Assembly (NCBI GenBank): GCA_964633115.1 | Contig: CAZWEO010000016.1 | Coordinates: 3,428-67,427 of the forward strand | DNA from: B30-G6 sp964633115 | GTDB taxonomy: Bacteria; Desulfobacterota; Desulfobacteria; Desulfobacterales; B30-G6 | DNA: 64,000 nt | Reading direction: 5' to 3' | The notes under the pieces: model-generated | Told to the model about the DNA's origin: nothing | Seen by the model: only the letters and a program-made list of their open reading frames with translations | Database searches by the model: none | Position numbers and translations under genes: made by a program | Shown: in pieces, positions 1-7,628 of the stretch | Numbering within the stretch: the first letter of the stretch is position 1 | How the letters are laid out: every line of letters begins with the position of its first letter

Positions 1-168
1 ATGAGTAATGGCGTTTTGGCAGAAGGCGAGGTCTGTGCGGCCACCACCAATCGAAACTTTAACGGCCGCATGGGCAAAGGCGGCATGATCCATCTGATGA
101 GTCCGGCCACGGCAGCGGCGACGGCTATTGCAGGTGAAATAACAAATTCAAAACTCTATAAAACATAG
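1..168 (+). CDS. leuC: 3-isopropylmalate dehydratase large subunit, C-terminal end (partial)
   Basis: The frame is open from the first base and ends at TAG 166-168, giving 55 residues. They include CAATTNRNFNGRMGKGG and a HLMSPATAAATAIAG stretch, the typical C-terminal end of the aconitase-family LeuC/homoaconitase large subunit that precedes the small subunit gene. The ATG at base 1 is probably an internal methionine because the rest of the protein (over 350 residues) lies outside the window. The small subunit leuD follows after about 100 bases, so both form one isopropylmalate isomerase (leucine synthesis). A homoaconitase or related hydro-lyase cannot be excluded from this fragment. Confidence 0.85.
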   Translation: MSNGVLAEGEVCAATTNRNFNGRMGKGGMIHLMSPATAAATAIAGEITNSKLYKT

Positions 169-171
169 ACT

Positions 172-240
172 ATTAGGCTGTAGACTATAGGCTGTAGACT
201 ATAGGCTGTAGGCGCCTACAGTCTAAAGGCCTACAGCCTT
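172..240. repeat. Family A palindromic intergenic repeat (copy 1)
   Basis: Three near-identical direct units of about 16 bases (TAGGCTGTAGACTATA) run into an inverted copy around the centre TAGGCGCCTA, so the right arm (CTACAGTCTAAAGGCCTACAGCC) can pair with the left. The same motif recurs between genes throughout the window (about 3.1, 17.8, 23.4, 46.3, 57.4, 60.7 and 63.7 kb). It sits between leuC and leuD inside a probable operon. Confidence 0.85.
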
Positions 241-266
241 AGATCTAACTAAACAATGAGATAATC

Positions 267-791
267 ATGAAAAATTTCAGTGGAAGAGTACTATTTTTAG
301 ATCGGGATGACGTCAACACAGACGAAATCATACCGGCCCGCTATTTAACCGAAATTACCAAAGCAGCCCTTAAGCCGCATCTTTTGGAAGATCTGTCGCT
401 GGAAGAGTTTGATCCGCTGATGGATATTGCCCACACCAGTGCCATCATGAGCCGCTCCAATTTTGGCTGTGGTTCTTCCCGTGAGCATGCCCCCTGGGCC
501 CTGGAAGTTAATGGTATCCATTTGGTGGTGGCTGAGAGTTTTGCCAGGATCTTCCGCCAAAACATGTTCAACTGCGGGATGTTGGTGCTGGCGCTACCCA
601 AAGACACCATCAATATGCTTTTTACCGAATTTGCGGGATTGGAAACTTTTGTTGAGACGGATTTGGAAAATCAGGAGCTGACCTTTCGCGCTGACGACCT
701 CCATGAGAGCGTTTTATTTGAATTGTCCGGTTTTGACCGGGAGCTTGTAGGGGCTGGCGGATGGGTGGACTACGCCGATACGCACTACTAG
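267..791 (+). CDS. leuD: 3-isopropylmalate dehydratase small subunit
   Basis: A 174-residue protein of the aconitase swivel-domain family, the normal length for archaeal-type LeuD. It shows the N-terminal motif DDVNTDEIIPARYL (residues 15-28) and the signature FGCGSSREHAPWAL (about residues 66-79) that binds substrate together with the large subunit. With LeuC it isomerises 2-isopropylmalate to 3-isopropylmalate in leucine synthesis, in the cytosol. It lies just downstream of the leuC end on the same strand, separated by a palindromic repeat. The stop is TAG. The same family also includes homoaconitase small subunits, so substrate specificity is inferred. Confidence 0.9.
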   Translation: MKNFSGRVLFLDRDDVNTDEIIPARYLTEITKAALKPHLLEDLSLEEFDPLMDIAHTSAIMSRSNFGCGSSREHAPWALEVNGIHLVVAESFARIFRQNMFNCGMLVLALPKDTINMLFTEFAGLETFVETDLENQELTFRADDLHESVLFELSGFDRELVGAGGWVDYADTHY

Positions 792-930
792 GTCCCTCAC
801 CCGGCCGAGGTTTAGTGAGGGGATTTGCATGCCCATTTAACTTAGTATCGCAAGCCTGGCGAAACTTCCCTATGTCGGCAAAAAGCCTAGCTCCCATGCC
901 CATGTATCATTGAATCATAAGCTTATGTAT

Positions 931-2835
931 TTAATGTGAAACCTCATCTCCCTGAAGGGCCTGGCAGGCGTTAAAGTCCACGCACATCCGGATCATGCCT
1001 GCAGCGCAGCATATATCGAGCCCCATGCAATCGGCATCCTGGTCGCAATAGAGATCGCATTCGACATCCATTAGGCATTTTTTGTCGCCGCCGATAGGGC
1101 CGCAGCACCGAAGGCCATCTTCACAGTCAGAATCAAACGTGCACCCGGCCGTATAGGTTCCCGGCTTTGCCTTGCACTCAACGCCGTTGTCGTCTGTATC
1201 CATGGCCCCGGAGCAGCCTCCGATGGCATCCAACTGCTCGCCGGTAAGGGTAAATGTCGACCCGAAGTCACATTCGATCTCCACGGCACCGGACTCGGTG
1301 GTCCGGATCGTGATGTCCTCTCCATCTATGGAGAAAATGTTATCCCCGTTCTCATCCATGGACATGGTTCCGCACAGCTTGTTGAAGGGATCCGGGCCGT
1401 AAAGTTTCATAGCCAGTTCTCCGGATACAATGTCCATTTCAGATACCATTTTGGATCCGTTTTCAAATTCCATTTCAAAAAAAGTCCCGGTAAACATCCA
1501 ACCCAAAATATCCATTTCGTAGAAACAGACGCCTGCGGGTGCATAGCATTCATAGAGCTCGCCCAGTGACCGGGCACAGGTGCCCCAGAATGGGTCCTCG
1601 CTGAAATTGTAGCCGATCTCCGAATAGACACAAGCCGCTTCTGCGGGGACTGGACCCGGGTCCTCTTCGCCAAGAGTAATGGTCGGCAACACCCGGGTAC
1701 AGTGCCGGGAACAGTCCGTGGGGTACTGGCTGATGGGGACGGCACCGCCGGTTTCGATGGTCCTCAGGGTTGGTTCACTAAAATCAACATCGTAGTCGCC
1801 GACGGCCTTGGCAACATAGACTTTCAGAAGTACGGTGGTGTCCTTTTCCACATACATGCAGAAATAACCGTCCGGTTCGGTAAAGTCTTCAGAAATATTC
1901 CCCTGTACGTCTTCGCCCTGAGGAATTGCCCTGATATATGCGATCACCGGATTGCCCTCAGCATCCTGGACCATGCCGTTGATACAGGTGGGTGTATAGG
2001 GATTGTCTGAATTATAGGGAGTCAGATGGCTCACCTGGGTCTGATAAGTATGGGTGATGCCGTCATAGGTACCATCGTTCTGGATTTCGATCCACATGCC
2101 CTCTGTCGCATCGAAATACCACATATCGGAGGTATCCGGTGTGTTGCCCACAGAACGGGCCGGAATACCAATGGTTACATTTTCACCGCTTTTTATCTGC
2201 AGGGTTTCACCGTTCTTACGTGCCGTGATGTCCACAACACCAAATGTCCGTAGCGGGACGATCTCACCACTTAGCGTTCTACCCAGCAGAGTACCCGGAT
2301 AAGCTGAGGCGTCTAAGGGGTCGGACGGGTCCAGTACGGTCATATGGACATCCACGTTTCCGGTCACCGGGTTGCCTTGACCATCCACAAATGCATTCGG
2401 CGGTGCCGTTATAAATGCATTGGCTTCTCCGGTTGCCGTTCCACCGGTATCGGCATCCAGCACAACCGGTGTTGATTCAGCCACCATTTTTACAAGCACG
2501 GATGAAACCACATCCGCAAAGACATCCACCAGCTTGCTGGTTCCCATGTAACCGGTTTTGGAGAACATGACTACCCTGTCCTCACCCACAGTTGCAGTCA
2601 TGCTGAATTCACCCTCGGCATCGGTCGTGGTTGTGGTGCCCCCATTAATCTCGACCGACACACCGCTAATGGCGGTAGCATCCGGTGAAACAACCTTGCC
2701 ATTCAGAGTAGAGGTTGTAGGTGTCCCACCGCCATCGTCATCGTCATCCCCGCCGCCACTGCCGCCGGTACATGACAGGAAACAAGCAATAAAACCAACA
2801 AAACCTGTGTAAATCGTATCATCGCACCCTCCCAC
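931..2835 (-). CDS. Large secreted lipoprotein with carboxypeptidase-like fold and Cys-rich tail
   Basis: About 634 residues, function unknown. The N-terminus contains a hydrophobic run ending in FLSC, followed by a Gly/Asp linker, as in lipoproteins exported by signal peptidase II. Residues about 45-110 resemble a carboxypeptidase regulatory-like beta domain (LNGKVVSPDATAISGVSVEI). The last 90 residues are rich in cysteine with repeated CxxxxDCxxGLRCCG-like modules, probably disulfide-bonded. The start is uncertain. The in-frame ATG at 2835 gives an acidic N-terminus without positive charge. An ATG at 2822 in another frame has a GGAGG ribosome site 5 bases upstream and would give a textbook signal peptide (MIRFTQVLLVLLLVSC), implying a frameshift near codon 18. 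Confidence 0.7.
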   Translation of the reverse strand: MGGCDDTIYTGFVGFIACFLSCTGGSGGGDDDDDGGGTPTTSTLNGKVVSPDATAISGVSVEINGGTTTTTDAEGEFSMTATVGEDRVVMFSKTGYMGTSKLVDVFADVVSSVLVKMVAESTPVVLDADTGGTATGEANAFITAPPNAFVDGQGNPVTGNVDVHMTVLDPSDPLDASAYPGTLLGRTLSGEIVPLRTFGVVDITARKNGETLQIKSGENVTIGIPARSVGNTPDTSDMWYFDATEGMWIEIQNDGTYDGITHTYQTQVSHLTPYNSDNPYTPTCINGMVQDAEGNPVIAYIRAIPQGEDVQGNISEDFTEPDGYFCMYVEKDTTVLLKVYVAKAVGDYDVDFSEPTLRTIETGGAVPISQYPTDCSRHCTRVLPTITLGEEDPGPVPAEAACVYSEIGYNFSEDPFWGTCARSLGELYECYAPAGVCFYEMDILGWMFTGTFFEMEFENGSKMVSEMDIVSGELAMKLYGPDPFNKLCGTMSMDENGDNIFSIDGEDITIRTTESGAVEIECDFGSTFTLTGEQLDAIGGCSGAMDTDDNGVECKAKPGTYTAGCTFDSDCEDGLRCCGPIGGDKKCLMDVECDLYCDQDADCMGLDICCAAGMIRMCVDFNACQALQGDEVSH

Positions 2836-3179
2836 TTATTTATGTGTAAATGCTCAAATATCATAACCAACTTAAATTATTACATTTTAATATGAATTGC
2901 TTATTAAGAGATTCGCCTATAAAAAACACGACTCGTCTAGTGCCAATTTATTAGAATGCGTTGAATTTTGTGTTGTAGCAGTTTGAATATTATAGGTCGG
3001 AAATATGGTTATTATTTTACGCTATGGTTTTAGTAACTGCAAACGAAAAATGCGATATCACGCTATGTGAGTTAGGTGAGGTTTAGCAGGATTTGTGGGG
3101 TCAAGGGTTGGCGAGGTAATATAGGCTGTAGTCTGATAGACTGTAGGCGCCTATAGTCTATAGCCTACAGCCTAAATCC
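2836..3179. repeat. Gene-free stretch with family A repeat (copy 2, 3121-3175)
   Basis: This is the AT-rich upstream region of the lipoprotein gene (2836-3110), in which I see no gene or RNA. It is followed by a family A palindrome at 3121-3175 with the same TAGGCGCCTA centre as the copy at 172-240. The repeat abuts the TAG stop of the FAH-family gene. Confidence 0.75.
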
Positions 3180-4016
3180 CTAAGGGGCTACAACCTCATT
3201 ACGAAGTGCACCGATCTTTTCTATCTCACAGGTCACAACATTGCCTGGTTTGAGCACAATGGGTGGATCTCTGAATATGCCCACACCCGCCGGTGTACCC
3301 GTGGAAATAATATCACCGGGCAAAAGGGTGATATCGCGGGAAATGAATTCCAGGATAAAGCCGATATCAAAGGTCATCTCACCGCTGTTGCCGGTTTGCA
3401 TAACCTCACCATCCACCATGGCCCGCATGGCGAGGTTTTTGATATCGCCGAGCGTATCCAGCGTAACCAGGCTGGGCCCCAGAGGCGCAAAACTATCAAA
3501 AGACTTGCCCCGGTACCACTGCCCATCGCCAAATTGGGCATCCCTGCCACTTACGTCGTTCATAATGCAGCATCCAGCCACATAATCATAGGCATCATCG
3601 GCGCGTATCCCTTTGCCTTCGCTTCCGATAATCACGGCCAACTCAACCTCCCAATCCACCTGTAGGCTGCTGGCTGGCATGATAATGGGATCATTCGGTC
3701 CGCTGAGGGTGTTCATGCTTTTGGAAAAAAGAATCGGAAATTCGGGTTGATCGAAGCCACCCTCGCGAGCGTGCTCGGGATAGTTTTTCCCCAGGCAGAT
3801 GATTTTAGAAGGCCAGGACACCGGCGGTCCCAAGCGGACATCCATTTCCTGGCCATCATCGTTTATGCGACCGACTTTTTTCAGCCAACCATCCCGAAAA
3901 AAGGTGTAACCGATATCTGGAATTTCCGGAAAATGTTGCTGTAGATCTACGATGCGTCCGGAGTTCAATAGTCCGGGTCGTTCCTGGCCTGCTTCACCAA
4001 AACGGATGAGGTGCAT
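3180..4016 (-). CDS. Fumarylacetoacetate hydrolase family protein
   Basis: A 278-residue member of the FAH family (metal-dependent hydrolases, decarboxylases and isomerases acting on 2-oxo or acylpyruvate-type acids). The core begins near IICLGKNYPEHARE. It contains the metal-binding segment DWEVELAVIIG and the motif GYDYV/NDVSGRDAQ-like stretch, followed by GKSFDSFAPLGP and the C-terminal DIISTGTPAGVG. The ATG at 4016 has a GGAGA site just upstream and gives the usual N-terminus (MHLIRFG); a longer TTG start at 4043 is less likely. It is a monocistronic unit between a family A repeat and another palindrome. The exact substrate cannot be told from the sequence. Confidence 0.85.
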   Translation of the reverse strand: MHLIRFGEAGQERPGLLNSGRIVDLQQHFPEIPDIGYTFFRDGWLKKVGRINDDGQEMDVRLGPPVSWPSKIICLGKNYPEHAREGGFDQPEFPILFSKSMNTLSGPNDPIIMPASSLQVDWEVELAVIIGSEGKGIRADDAYDYVAGCCIMNDVSGRDAQFGDGQWYRGKSFDSFAPLGPSLVTLDTLGDIKNLAMRAMVDGEVMQTGNSGEMTFDIGFILEFISRDITLLPGDIISTGTPAGVGIFRDPPIVLKPGNVVTCEIEKIGALRNEVVAP

Positions 4017-4091
4017 GCTTTCTCCATTATCACTTAACTTCAAGTTATTTATGCCAATATAGATTTAGAAGATTCGAGGGACAACGGGTCA

Positions 4092-4161
4092 CGGGTTGCG
4101 CGTATCGCGTTGCGAGTTGCTGATAGCGTTAGGCAACCCGAACCACGTAACGCGCAACCCG
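4092..4161. repeat. Inverted repeat, CGGGTTGCGCG arms
   Basis: Perfect 11-base arms CGGGTTGCGCG (4092-4102) and CGCGCAACCCG (4151-4161) enclose about 48 bases with further degenerate copies of GTTGCGAGTTGC. It lies between the FAH-family gene and trmJ (both minus strand). Related sequence (CGCAACTCGAAACCCG) appears near 57.85 kb. Confidence 0.75.
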
Positions 4162-4185
4162 AAACTCGGAATCACATCAACCCTC

Positions 4186-4950
4186 TTAAAGGTCCTCCTT
4201 CGTATCCCTCACGCCATCCCGATACCGCTTCTCCCCATACCAATTTACCTGTCGAATAATGCCGCGGATGATACTGACTTCGCGTGTCCGTAACTGCAGA
4301 CGCGTAAAAAATCGACGCAGACTGCCCATAAAGTGGTCGGGATTATCGGCATTGATATAGCAAATTCGCACCAGAATTTCACTAAGTTGCGCATACATAC
4401 TGTCTAGTTCGTGGCGTTTGGCCAGTCTGGGTGTCATAGGCGCAGGTTGCTCCACTTGTGACCAAAACAGCGCATATGCGACCACCATGACAGCCTGAGC
4501 CAGGTTCAGGGATGAAAAATCTGCAGTGGGGATGTTCACCAGCACATGACACAGACGCAAATCCTCGTTGGAAAGACCTTTGTCTTCTGGGCCAAAAATG
4601 ACAGCAACCTGATTTTCCTGTGAGATGGGTATTAAATGCGTGGCCAGTCTCTCCGGGGACTGGATTACTTGACGATGCTTTCCCAGACGGGCGGTCGTCC
4701 CCACCACATATTGGCTATTTGCCAAAGCAGATTTAAGATCATCATAAACTTGGCAAGACGTTAGGACATCCGCTGCTTCGTGGGTTGCCAGCTTACGTGC
4801 CCGGGATAAATCAAAATCTTCAGGATCCACCACCATCAGTTGACTCAAACCCATGTTACGCATGGCCCGTGCCACGGAACCAATATTTTCGGGGTAACGG
4901 GGCTTCTGCAACACAATCTGAATGTTGGATAGGTTGATGCGGTGGGACAT
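4186..4950 (-). CDS. trmJ: tRNA (cytidine/uridine-2'-O)-methyltransferase, TrmJ type
   Basis: A 254-residue SPOUT-class RNA 2'-O-methyltransferase of TrmH family group 1. It carries the expected motifs: RYPENIGSVARAMRNMGL (residues 18-35), the SAM-knot segments IFGPEDKGLSN (about 118-128) and NIPTADFSSLNLAQAVMVVAYAL (motif 3, about 139-161). TrmJ modifies the wobble-adjacent residue 32 of tRNAs. The ATG at 4950 is preceded by AAGGAG. The gene lies 34 bases downstream of ndk on the same strand, so the two may be co-transcribed. Confidence 0.9.
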   Translation of the reverse strand: MSHRINLSNIQIVLQKPRYPENIGSVARAMRNMGLSQLMVVDPEDFDLSRARKLATHEAADVLTSCQVYDDLKSALANSQYVVGTTARLGKHRQVIQSPERLATHLIPISQENQVAVIFGPEDKGLSNEDLRLCHVLVNIPTADFSSLNLAQAVMVVAYALFWSQVEQPAPMTPRLAKRHELDSMYAQLSEILVRICYINADNPDHFMGSLRRFFTRLQLRTREVSIIRGIIRQVNWYGEKRYRDGVRDTKEDL

Positions 4951-4984
4951 GCTGGCTCCTTAACCGTAAAATTGCGAAGTAATT

Positions 4985-5401
4985 TTACGGTACAATCTCG
5001 AAGCTATTGAAAAAATAACTCATTTCAAATGCGGCCGTTTCAGGCGCATCAGAGCCATGCACCACGTTTTTCTCGATATCGGTGGCGAAATCTTTTCGAA
5101 TGGTCCCTTCGGCCGCTTCCTCGTAATTGGTGGCGCCCATCAGGGTACGATATCGTTTGATGACATCGTCTCCTTCCAGCACCATGACAACTGCCGGGCC
5201 GGATGACATAAAGTCACACAGACTGCCATAAAAGGGTCTTTCTTTATGAACGGCGTAGAAACCCTCGGCTTGCTGCTTGGTCATATGCACCATTTTCATG
5301 GCCTTGATTTGGATGTCGTTTGCTTCCAGACGTTTGACCACTTCTCCAATCAGACTTCGTCCCACGGCATCTGGTTTAATAATTGATAATGTTCGCTCCA
5401 T
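4985..5401 (-). CDS. ndk: Nucleoside diphosphate kinase
   Basis: A 138-residue, full-length NDP kinase, which transfers the gamma phosphate from ATP to other nucleoside diphosphates. It starts MERTLSIIKPDAVGR and contains the catalytic histidine motif NVVHGSDA near residue 117, with RPFYGSL and GATNYEEAAEGTIRKDFA in the expected order. The ATG is preceded by AAAGGATATCC. It is the first gene of a minus-strand pair with trmJ. Confidence 0.96.
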   Translation of the reverse strand: MERTLSIIKPDAVGRSLIGEVVKRLEANDIQIKAMKMVHMTKQQAEGFYAVHKERPFYGSLCDFMSSGPAVVMVLEGDDVIKRYRTLMGATNYEEAAEGTIRKDFATDIEKNVVHGSDAPETAAFEMSYFFNSFEIVP

Positions 5402-5623
5402 TTTGGATATCCTTTCATGTCTTTAATTATAAAATTGGTGTTTTCTATAACTCAGTCCTGCTCCGCTGGCAATATATTTCATGTGCAGCCTTATGGTCGT
5501 ACTTGACGGAACCAAATATGTATGTCTAAAAATAGATTAGACCAGCAGTAAGGTATCAGTCCTAAGCTGTAAGCTGCTAACCGCTGTAGACTTATTACTT
5601 ATAGAAAAAAAATGAGGTTCAAT

Positions 5624-6115
5624 ATGCCCATATACGAATTCTACTGCCGCGATTGTCATACAATTTTCAATTTCTTCTCCGGTTCTGTGAACACAAAAAC
5701 TGTCCCGCCCTGCCCTAAATGCCAAAAAAAACTTTCCCGACAGGTTTCCCGGTTTGCCATCACCGGCAAAGCGAAAGAAGATAATGACATGGACGATCTG
5801 CCCATTGATGAAGGTAAAATGGAGCAAGCCATGAATATGTTGGCCAGGGAGGCCGAAAATATCAATGAAGACGATCCCAAGCAGGCAGCCAATTTGATGC
5901 GCAAACTCTCCGATATGACTGGGTTGAAGCTTGGCCCCGGTATGGATGAAGCCCTTCAACGTATGGAAAAAGGAGAAGATCCTGAGCAGCTCGAGGCAGA
6001 AATGGGCGACCTATTGGAAAATGAGGACCCCTTTATTCTGCCCCAAAAAAAATCGGGCAAAGCCAATGCTAAAATGCCGGAACCGTTCCGGGATGAAACG
6101 CTATACGATCTATAG
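5624..6115 (+). CDS. FmdB-like zinc ribbon protein with acidic C-terminal region
   Basis: A 163-residue protein. Its N-terminus MPIYEFYCRDCHTIFNFF followed by CPKC about 20 residues later is the FmdB/CxxC_CxxC zinc ribbon. The remaining residues are charged and mostly helical (EQAMNMLAREAENINEDD, and so on). The start at 5624 is chosen because GAGG lies 6 bases upstream and MPIYE is the family N-terminus; an ATG at 5612 is also in frame. The stop is TAG. The role is unknown; the family is named after a putative regulator of formamidase expression, but most members are uncharacterised. A second, shorter FmdB protein occurs at 60.4 kb. Confidence 0.8.
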   Translation: MPIYEFYCRDCHTIFNFFSGSVNTKTVPPCPKCQKKLSRQVSRFAITGKAKEDNDMDDLPIDEGKMEQAMNMLAREAENINEDDPKQAANLMRKLSDMTGLKLGPGMDEALQRMEKGEDPEQLEAEMGDLLENEDPFILPQKKSGKANAKMPEPFRDETLYDL

Positions 6116-6120
6116 ATCGT

Positions 6121-6195
6121 GGTTTTAAGTTTTAAGACAGCTTAAAGCTATCCGCTGTTGGCTTTTCGCCTACCTAAAACCTAACACTTAAAACC
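6121..6195. repeat. Inverted repeat with GGTTTTAAGT ends
   Basis: Arms GGTTTTAAGT (6121-6130) and ACTTAAAACC (6186-6195) are perfect inverted copies, with additional imperfect pairing inside. The element fills nearly the whole gap between the FmdB-like gene and the macrodomain gene. Confidence 0.7.
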
Positions 6196-6213
6196 GTTTG
6201 TTGGGAGTTTATC

Positions 6214-6750
6214 ATGCCATCGAATGCCATTGATAGGATCCAAATCATTCAAGGTGATATCACCACCCTCGATGTCGAGGCCATTGTGAATGCCGCTAAT
6301 TCATCCTTACTGGGAGGTGGCGGTGTCGATGGGGCCATTCATCGCGCTGCGGGTCCGGATCTGCTGGCGGCGTGCCGAACACTAAATGGCTGCCCCACTG
6401 GCGAAGCCAAGCTGACCCGCGGTTATAATTTACCGGCCAAATATGTCATCCACACCGTAGGGCCAATTTATAGCGGCAAACCCGCAGACCCCGACATGTT
6501 GCATAGTTGTTATCAGAACAGTTTGAACATCGCCATCCACAAGGAATTGACCAGCATCGCTTTCCCCGCCATCAGTTGCGGGGTTTATGGATATCCCTTG
6601 GAAGAAGCCGCCGAGATTGCCCTGCAAACAACCCTTAAAACCATCCCCAACGCACCGCAATTACAGCAAATTTTATTTGTGCTCTTCTCGCAAGCTGACC
6701 AGACGGTTTATGTCCGTACGCTGGAACGCATTCTGACCGGATCCGCTTGA
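6214..6750 (+). CDS. Macrodomain protein (ADP-ribose / O-acetyl-ADP-ribose deacetylase type)
   Basis: A 178-residue single macrodomain of the YmdB/MacroD type, binding ADP-ribose and hydrolysing ADP-ribosyl or O-acetyl-ADP-ribose esters. Visible motifs are IQIIQGDITTLDVEAIVNAAN (start of the fold), the ligand loop SLLGGGGVDGAIHRAAG (about residues 31-47), TGEAKLTRGYNLPAKYVIHTVGP and AFPAISCGVYGYPLEEAA. The gene starts after TTGGGAG. Immediately downstream, with no gap, is a remnant of an IS630 transposase, so the end of the original operon or terminator may have been replaced. Confidence 0.93.
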   Translation: MPSNAIDRIQIIQGDITTLDVEAIVNAANSSLLGGGGVDGAIHRAAGPDLLAACRTLNGCPTGEAKLTRGYNLPAKYVIHTVGPIYSGKPADPDMLHSCYQNSLNIAIHKELTSIAFPAISCGVYGYPLEEAAEIALQTTLKTIPNAPQLQQILFVLFSQADQTVYVRTLERILTGSA

Positions 6751-6866
6751 AAAAATGAGCTTCAACTCATAGAGCGTTTGGATAAAACTATTCTGGACGT
6801 GATCAATGATCCAGAAAAGACTCAAATTACCACCAATTTCGGAACGATGTTCTGACATACGCTCTA
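6751..6866 (+). mobile_element. IS630-family transposase remnant (C-terminal end)
   Basis: The frame from 6751 to TGA 6853-6855 encodes KNELQLIERLDKTILDVIND followed by PEKTQITTNFGTMF. It matches the last 35 residues of the broken IS630-type transposase at 63745-63998 (KNEEQLIERLDQAILDVINN...). The sequence after the stop (TTCTGACATACGCTCTA) resembles the end found at 63733-63750 (TAGAGCGTTTGTCAGAATAAC) and is probably the terminal inverted repeat. No start or catalytic domain remains. Confidence 0.75.
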
Positions 6867-6951
6867 TTGTTTTTTATTGACAAAACCTGTCTCGGTGAAT
6901 AGTTTCTCAACATTCTCAATGAAAGTGACATTAATTAGCTAGGAGGAAACC

Positions 6952-7269
6952 ATGTTAGAAGTTACTGATGCAGCAACTGAGCAGATTACGGAGTATTTCA
7001 AGGGTAAAGAAGCATCTCCTATCCGAATATTCCTGAATGAAGGCGGCTGAGGCGGACCCGGACTTGCAATGGCTTTGGATGAGCCAAAAGACACCGATGA
7101 CGTTTTTGAAGTGGAAGGTTTTAAATATCTCGTAAATAAGGAATTTTTGGAAAAGGCCAAACCGATCAAAGTCGATTTTGCCATGTATGGTTTTAAACTT
7201 GACTGCGGTATCGACTTTAGCGCAGCTTGCGGCAGTTGCAGCACCGAAGGCAGCTGTTGTTCCACCTAA
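6952..7269 (+). CDS. HesB/IscA-like selenoprotein (in-frame TGA = selenocysteine)
   Basis: A 105-residue protein read through TGA at 7048-7050 (codon 33). The start ATG at 6952 has a strong AGGAGG site 5 bases upstream. The N-terminal part MLEVTDAATEQITEYFKG and LNEGG-U-GGPGLAMALDE form the first part of an A-type iron-sulfur carrier fold. The U falls where IscA has its first conserved cysteine (GCSG), and the C-terminal half keeps DFAMYGFKLDCG and a Cys-rich tail (CGSCSTEGSCC). HesB-like selenoproteins are known in deltaproteobacteria. selA at 62-63.6 kb supports selenocysteine use. The function is unproven, probably iron-sulfur or redox chemistry. Conventional gene calling would see only the part from 7069. 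Confidence 0.85.
7048..7085 (+). promoter_or_regulatory. Sec codon and candidate bacterial SECIS hairpin
   Basis: Downstream of the TGA (7048-7050) lies GGCT (7071-7074), loop TTGGATG, AGCC (7082-7085), with possible extension by CTT/AAG below. The hairpin apex with G residues lies about 25 bases after the TGA, the usual distance for a SelB-binding bSECIS. It is short, so the fold needs calculation. Confidence 0.5.
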
Positions 7270-7289
7270 TCATCTTCCGTCATATCAAG

Positions 7290-7318
7290 GGCAGCACGCT
7301 GGGTGTTGCCCTTTTTTT
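7290..7318 (+). terminator. Rho-independent terminator of the HesB selenoprotein gene
   Basis: Stem GGGCAGCAC (7290-7298) pairs with GTGTTGCCC (7304-7312), one G-U pair, loop of 5, followed by a run of six T. It lies 20 bases after the TAA stop. Confidence 0.88.
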
Positions 7319-7628
7319 ATGGATCATCCGGTTTAGGTGAATTTTACCAATGTGGTGGTATTTAAAAAAGAACGTCCAACAGCGAACACTGAACATCGAA
7401 TATGGAATTCTCTCCTTCTTATAAAAAGATGAGCGATGTGATTCCACATTCGACGTTGGATGTTGGATGTTCAATGTTCGATGTTGATCATTTAACTCCT
7501 TCGACTTCTTTAGTTCTGTTAGACGAATTAGCAAACTACGCCCTGCCTAGATTCAAAAGTACCTGTATCCCGAAAGAACCTTTCTATTTTAAACTAGTAC
7601 CCAATTACACTTCATCTGGAGGCCTCTT
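7319..7628. repeat. Gene-free stretch with family B repeat (7376-7491)
   Basis: Left arm CCAACAGCGAACACTGAACA followed by TCGAATATGGAAT (7376-7408) is inverted relative to ATTCCACATTCGACGTTGGA (from 7441). The right part continues as tandem degenerate units of TGTTGGATGTTCAATGTTCG. The same family appears near 13.8, 14.05, 37.98 and 38.07 kb. From 7492 to 7628 I see only the untranslated leader of the next gene. Confidence 0.8.

Noticed and set aside
794..822. Hairpin CCCTCAC...GTGAGGG after leuD
   Set aside because: Seven base pairs with a loop of 14 and no T run; too weak to call a terminator.
5503..5532. Possible sigma-70 promoter TTGACG...TAAAAA before the FmdB-like gene
   Set aside because: The -10 match is poor (4 of 6) and spacing 18; not supported enough.
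6214..6855. Macrodomain protein fused to the IS630 remnant
   Set aside because: A TGA stop (6748-6750) separates them and no selenocysteine context is seen; the IS fragment is unrelated.
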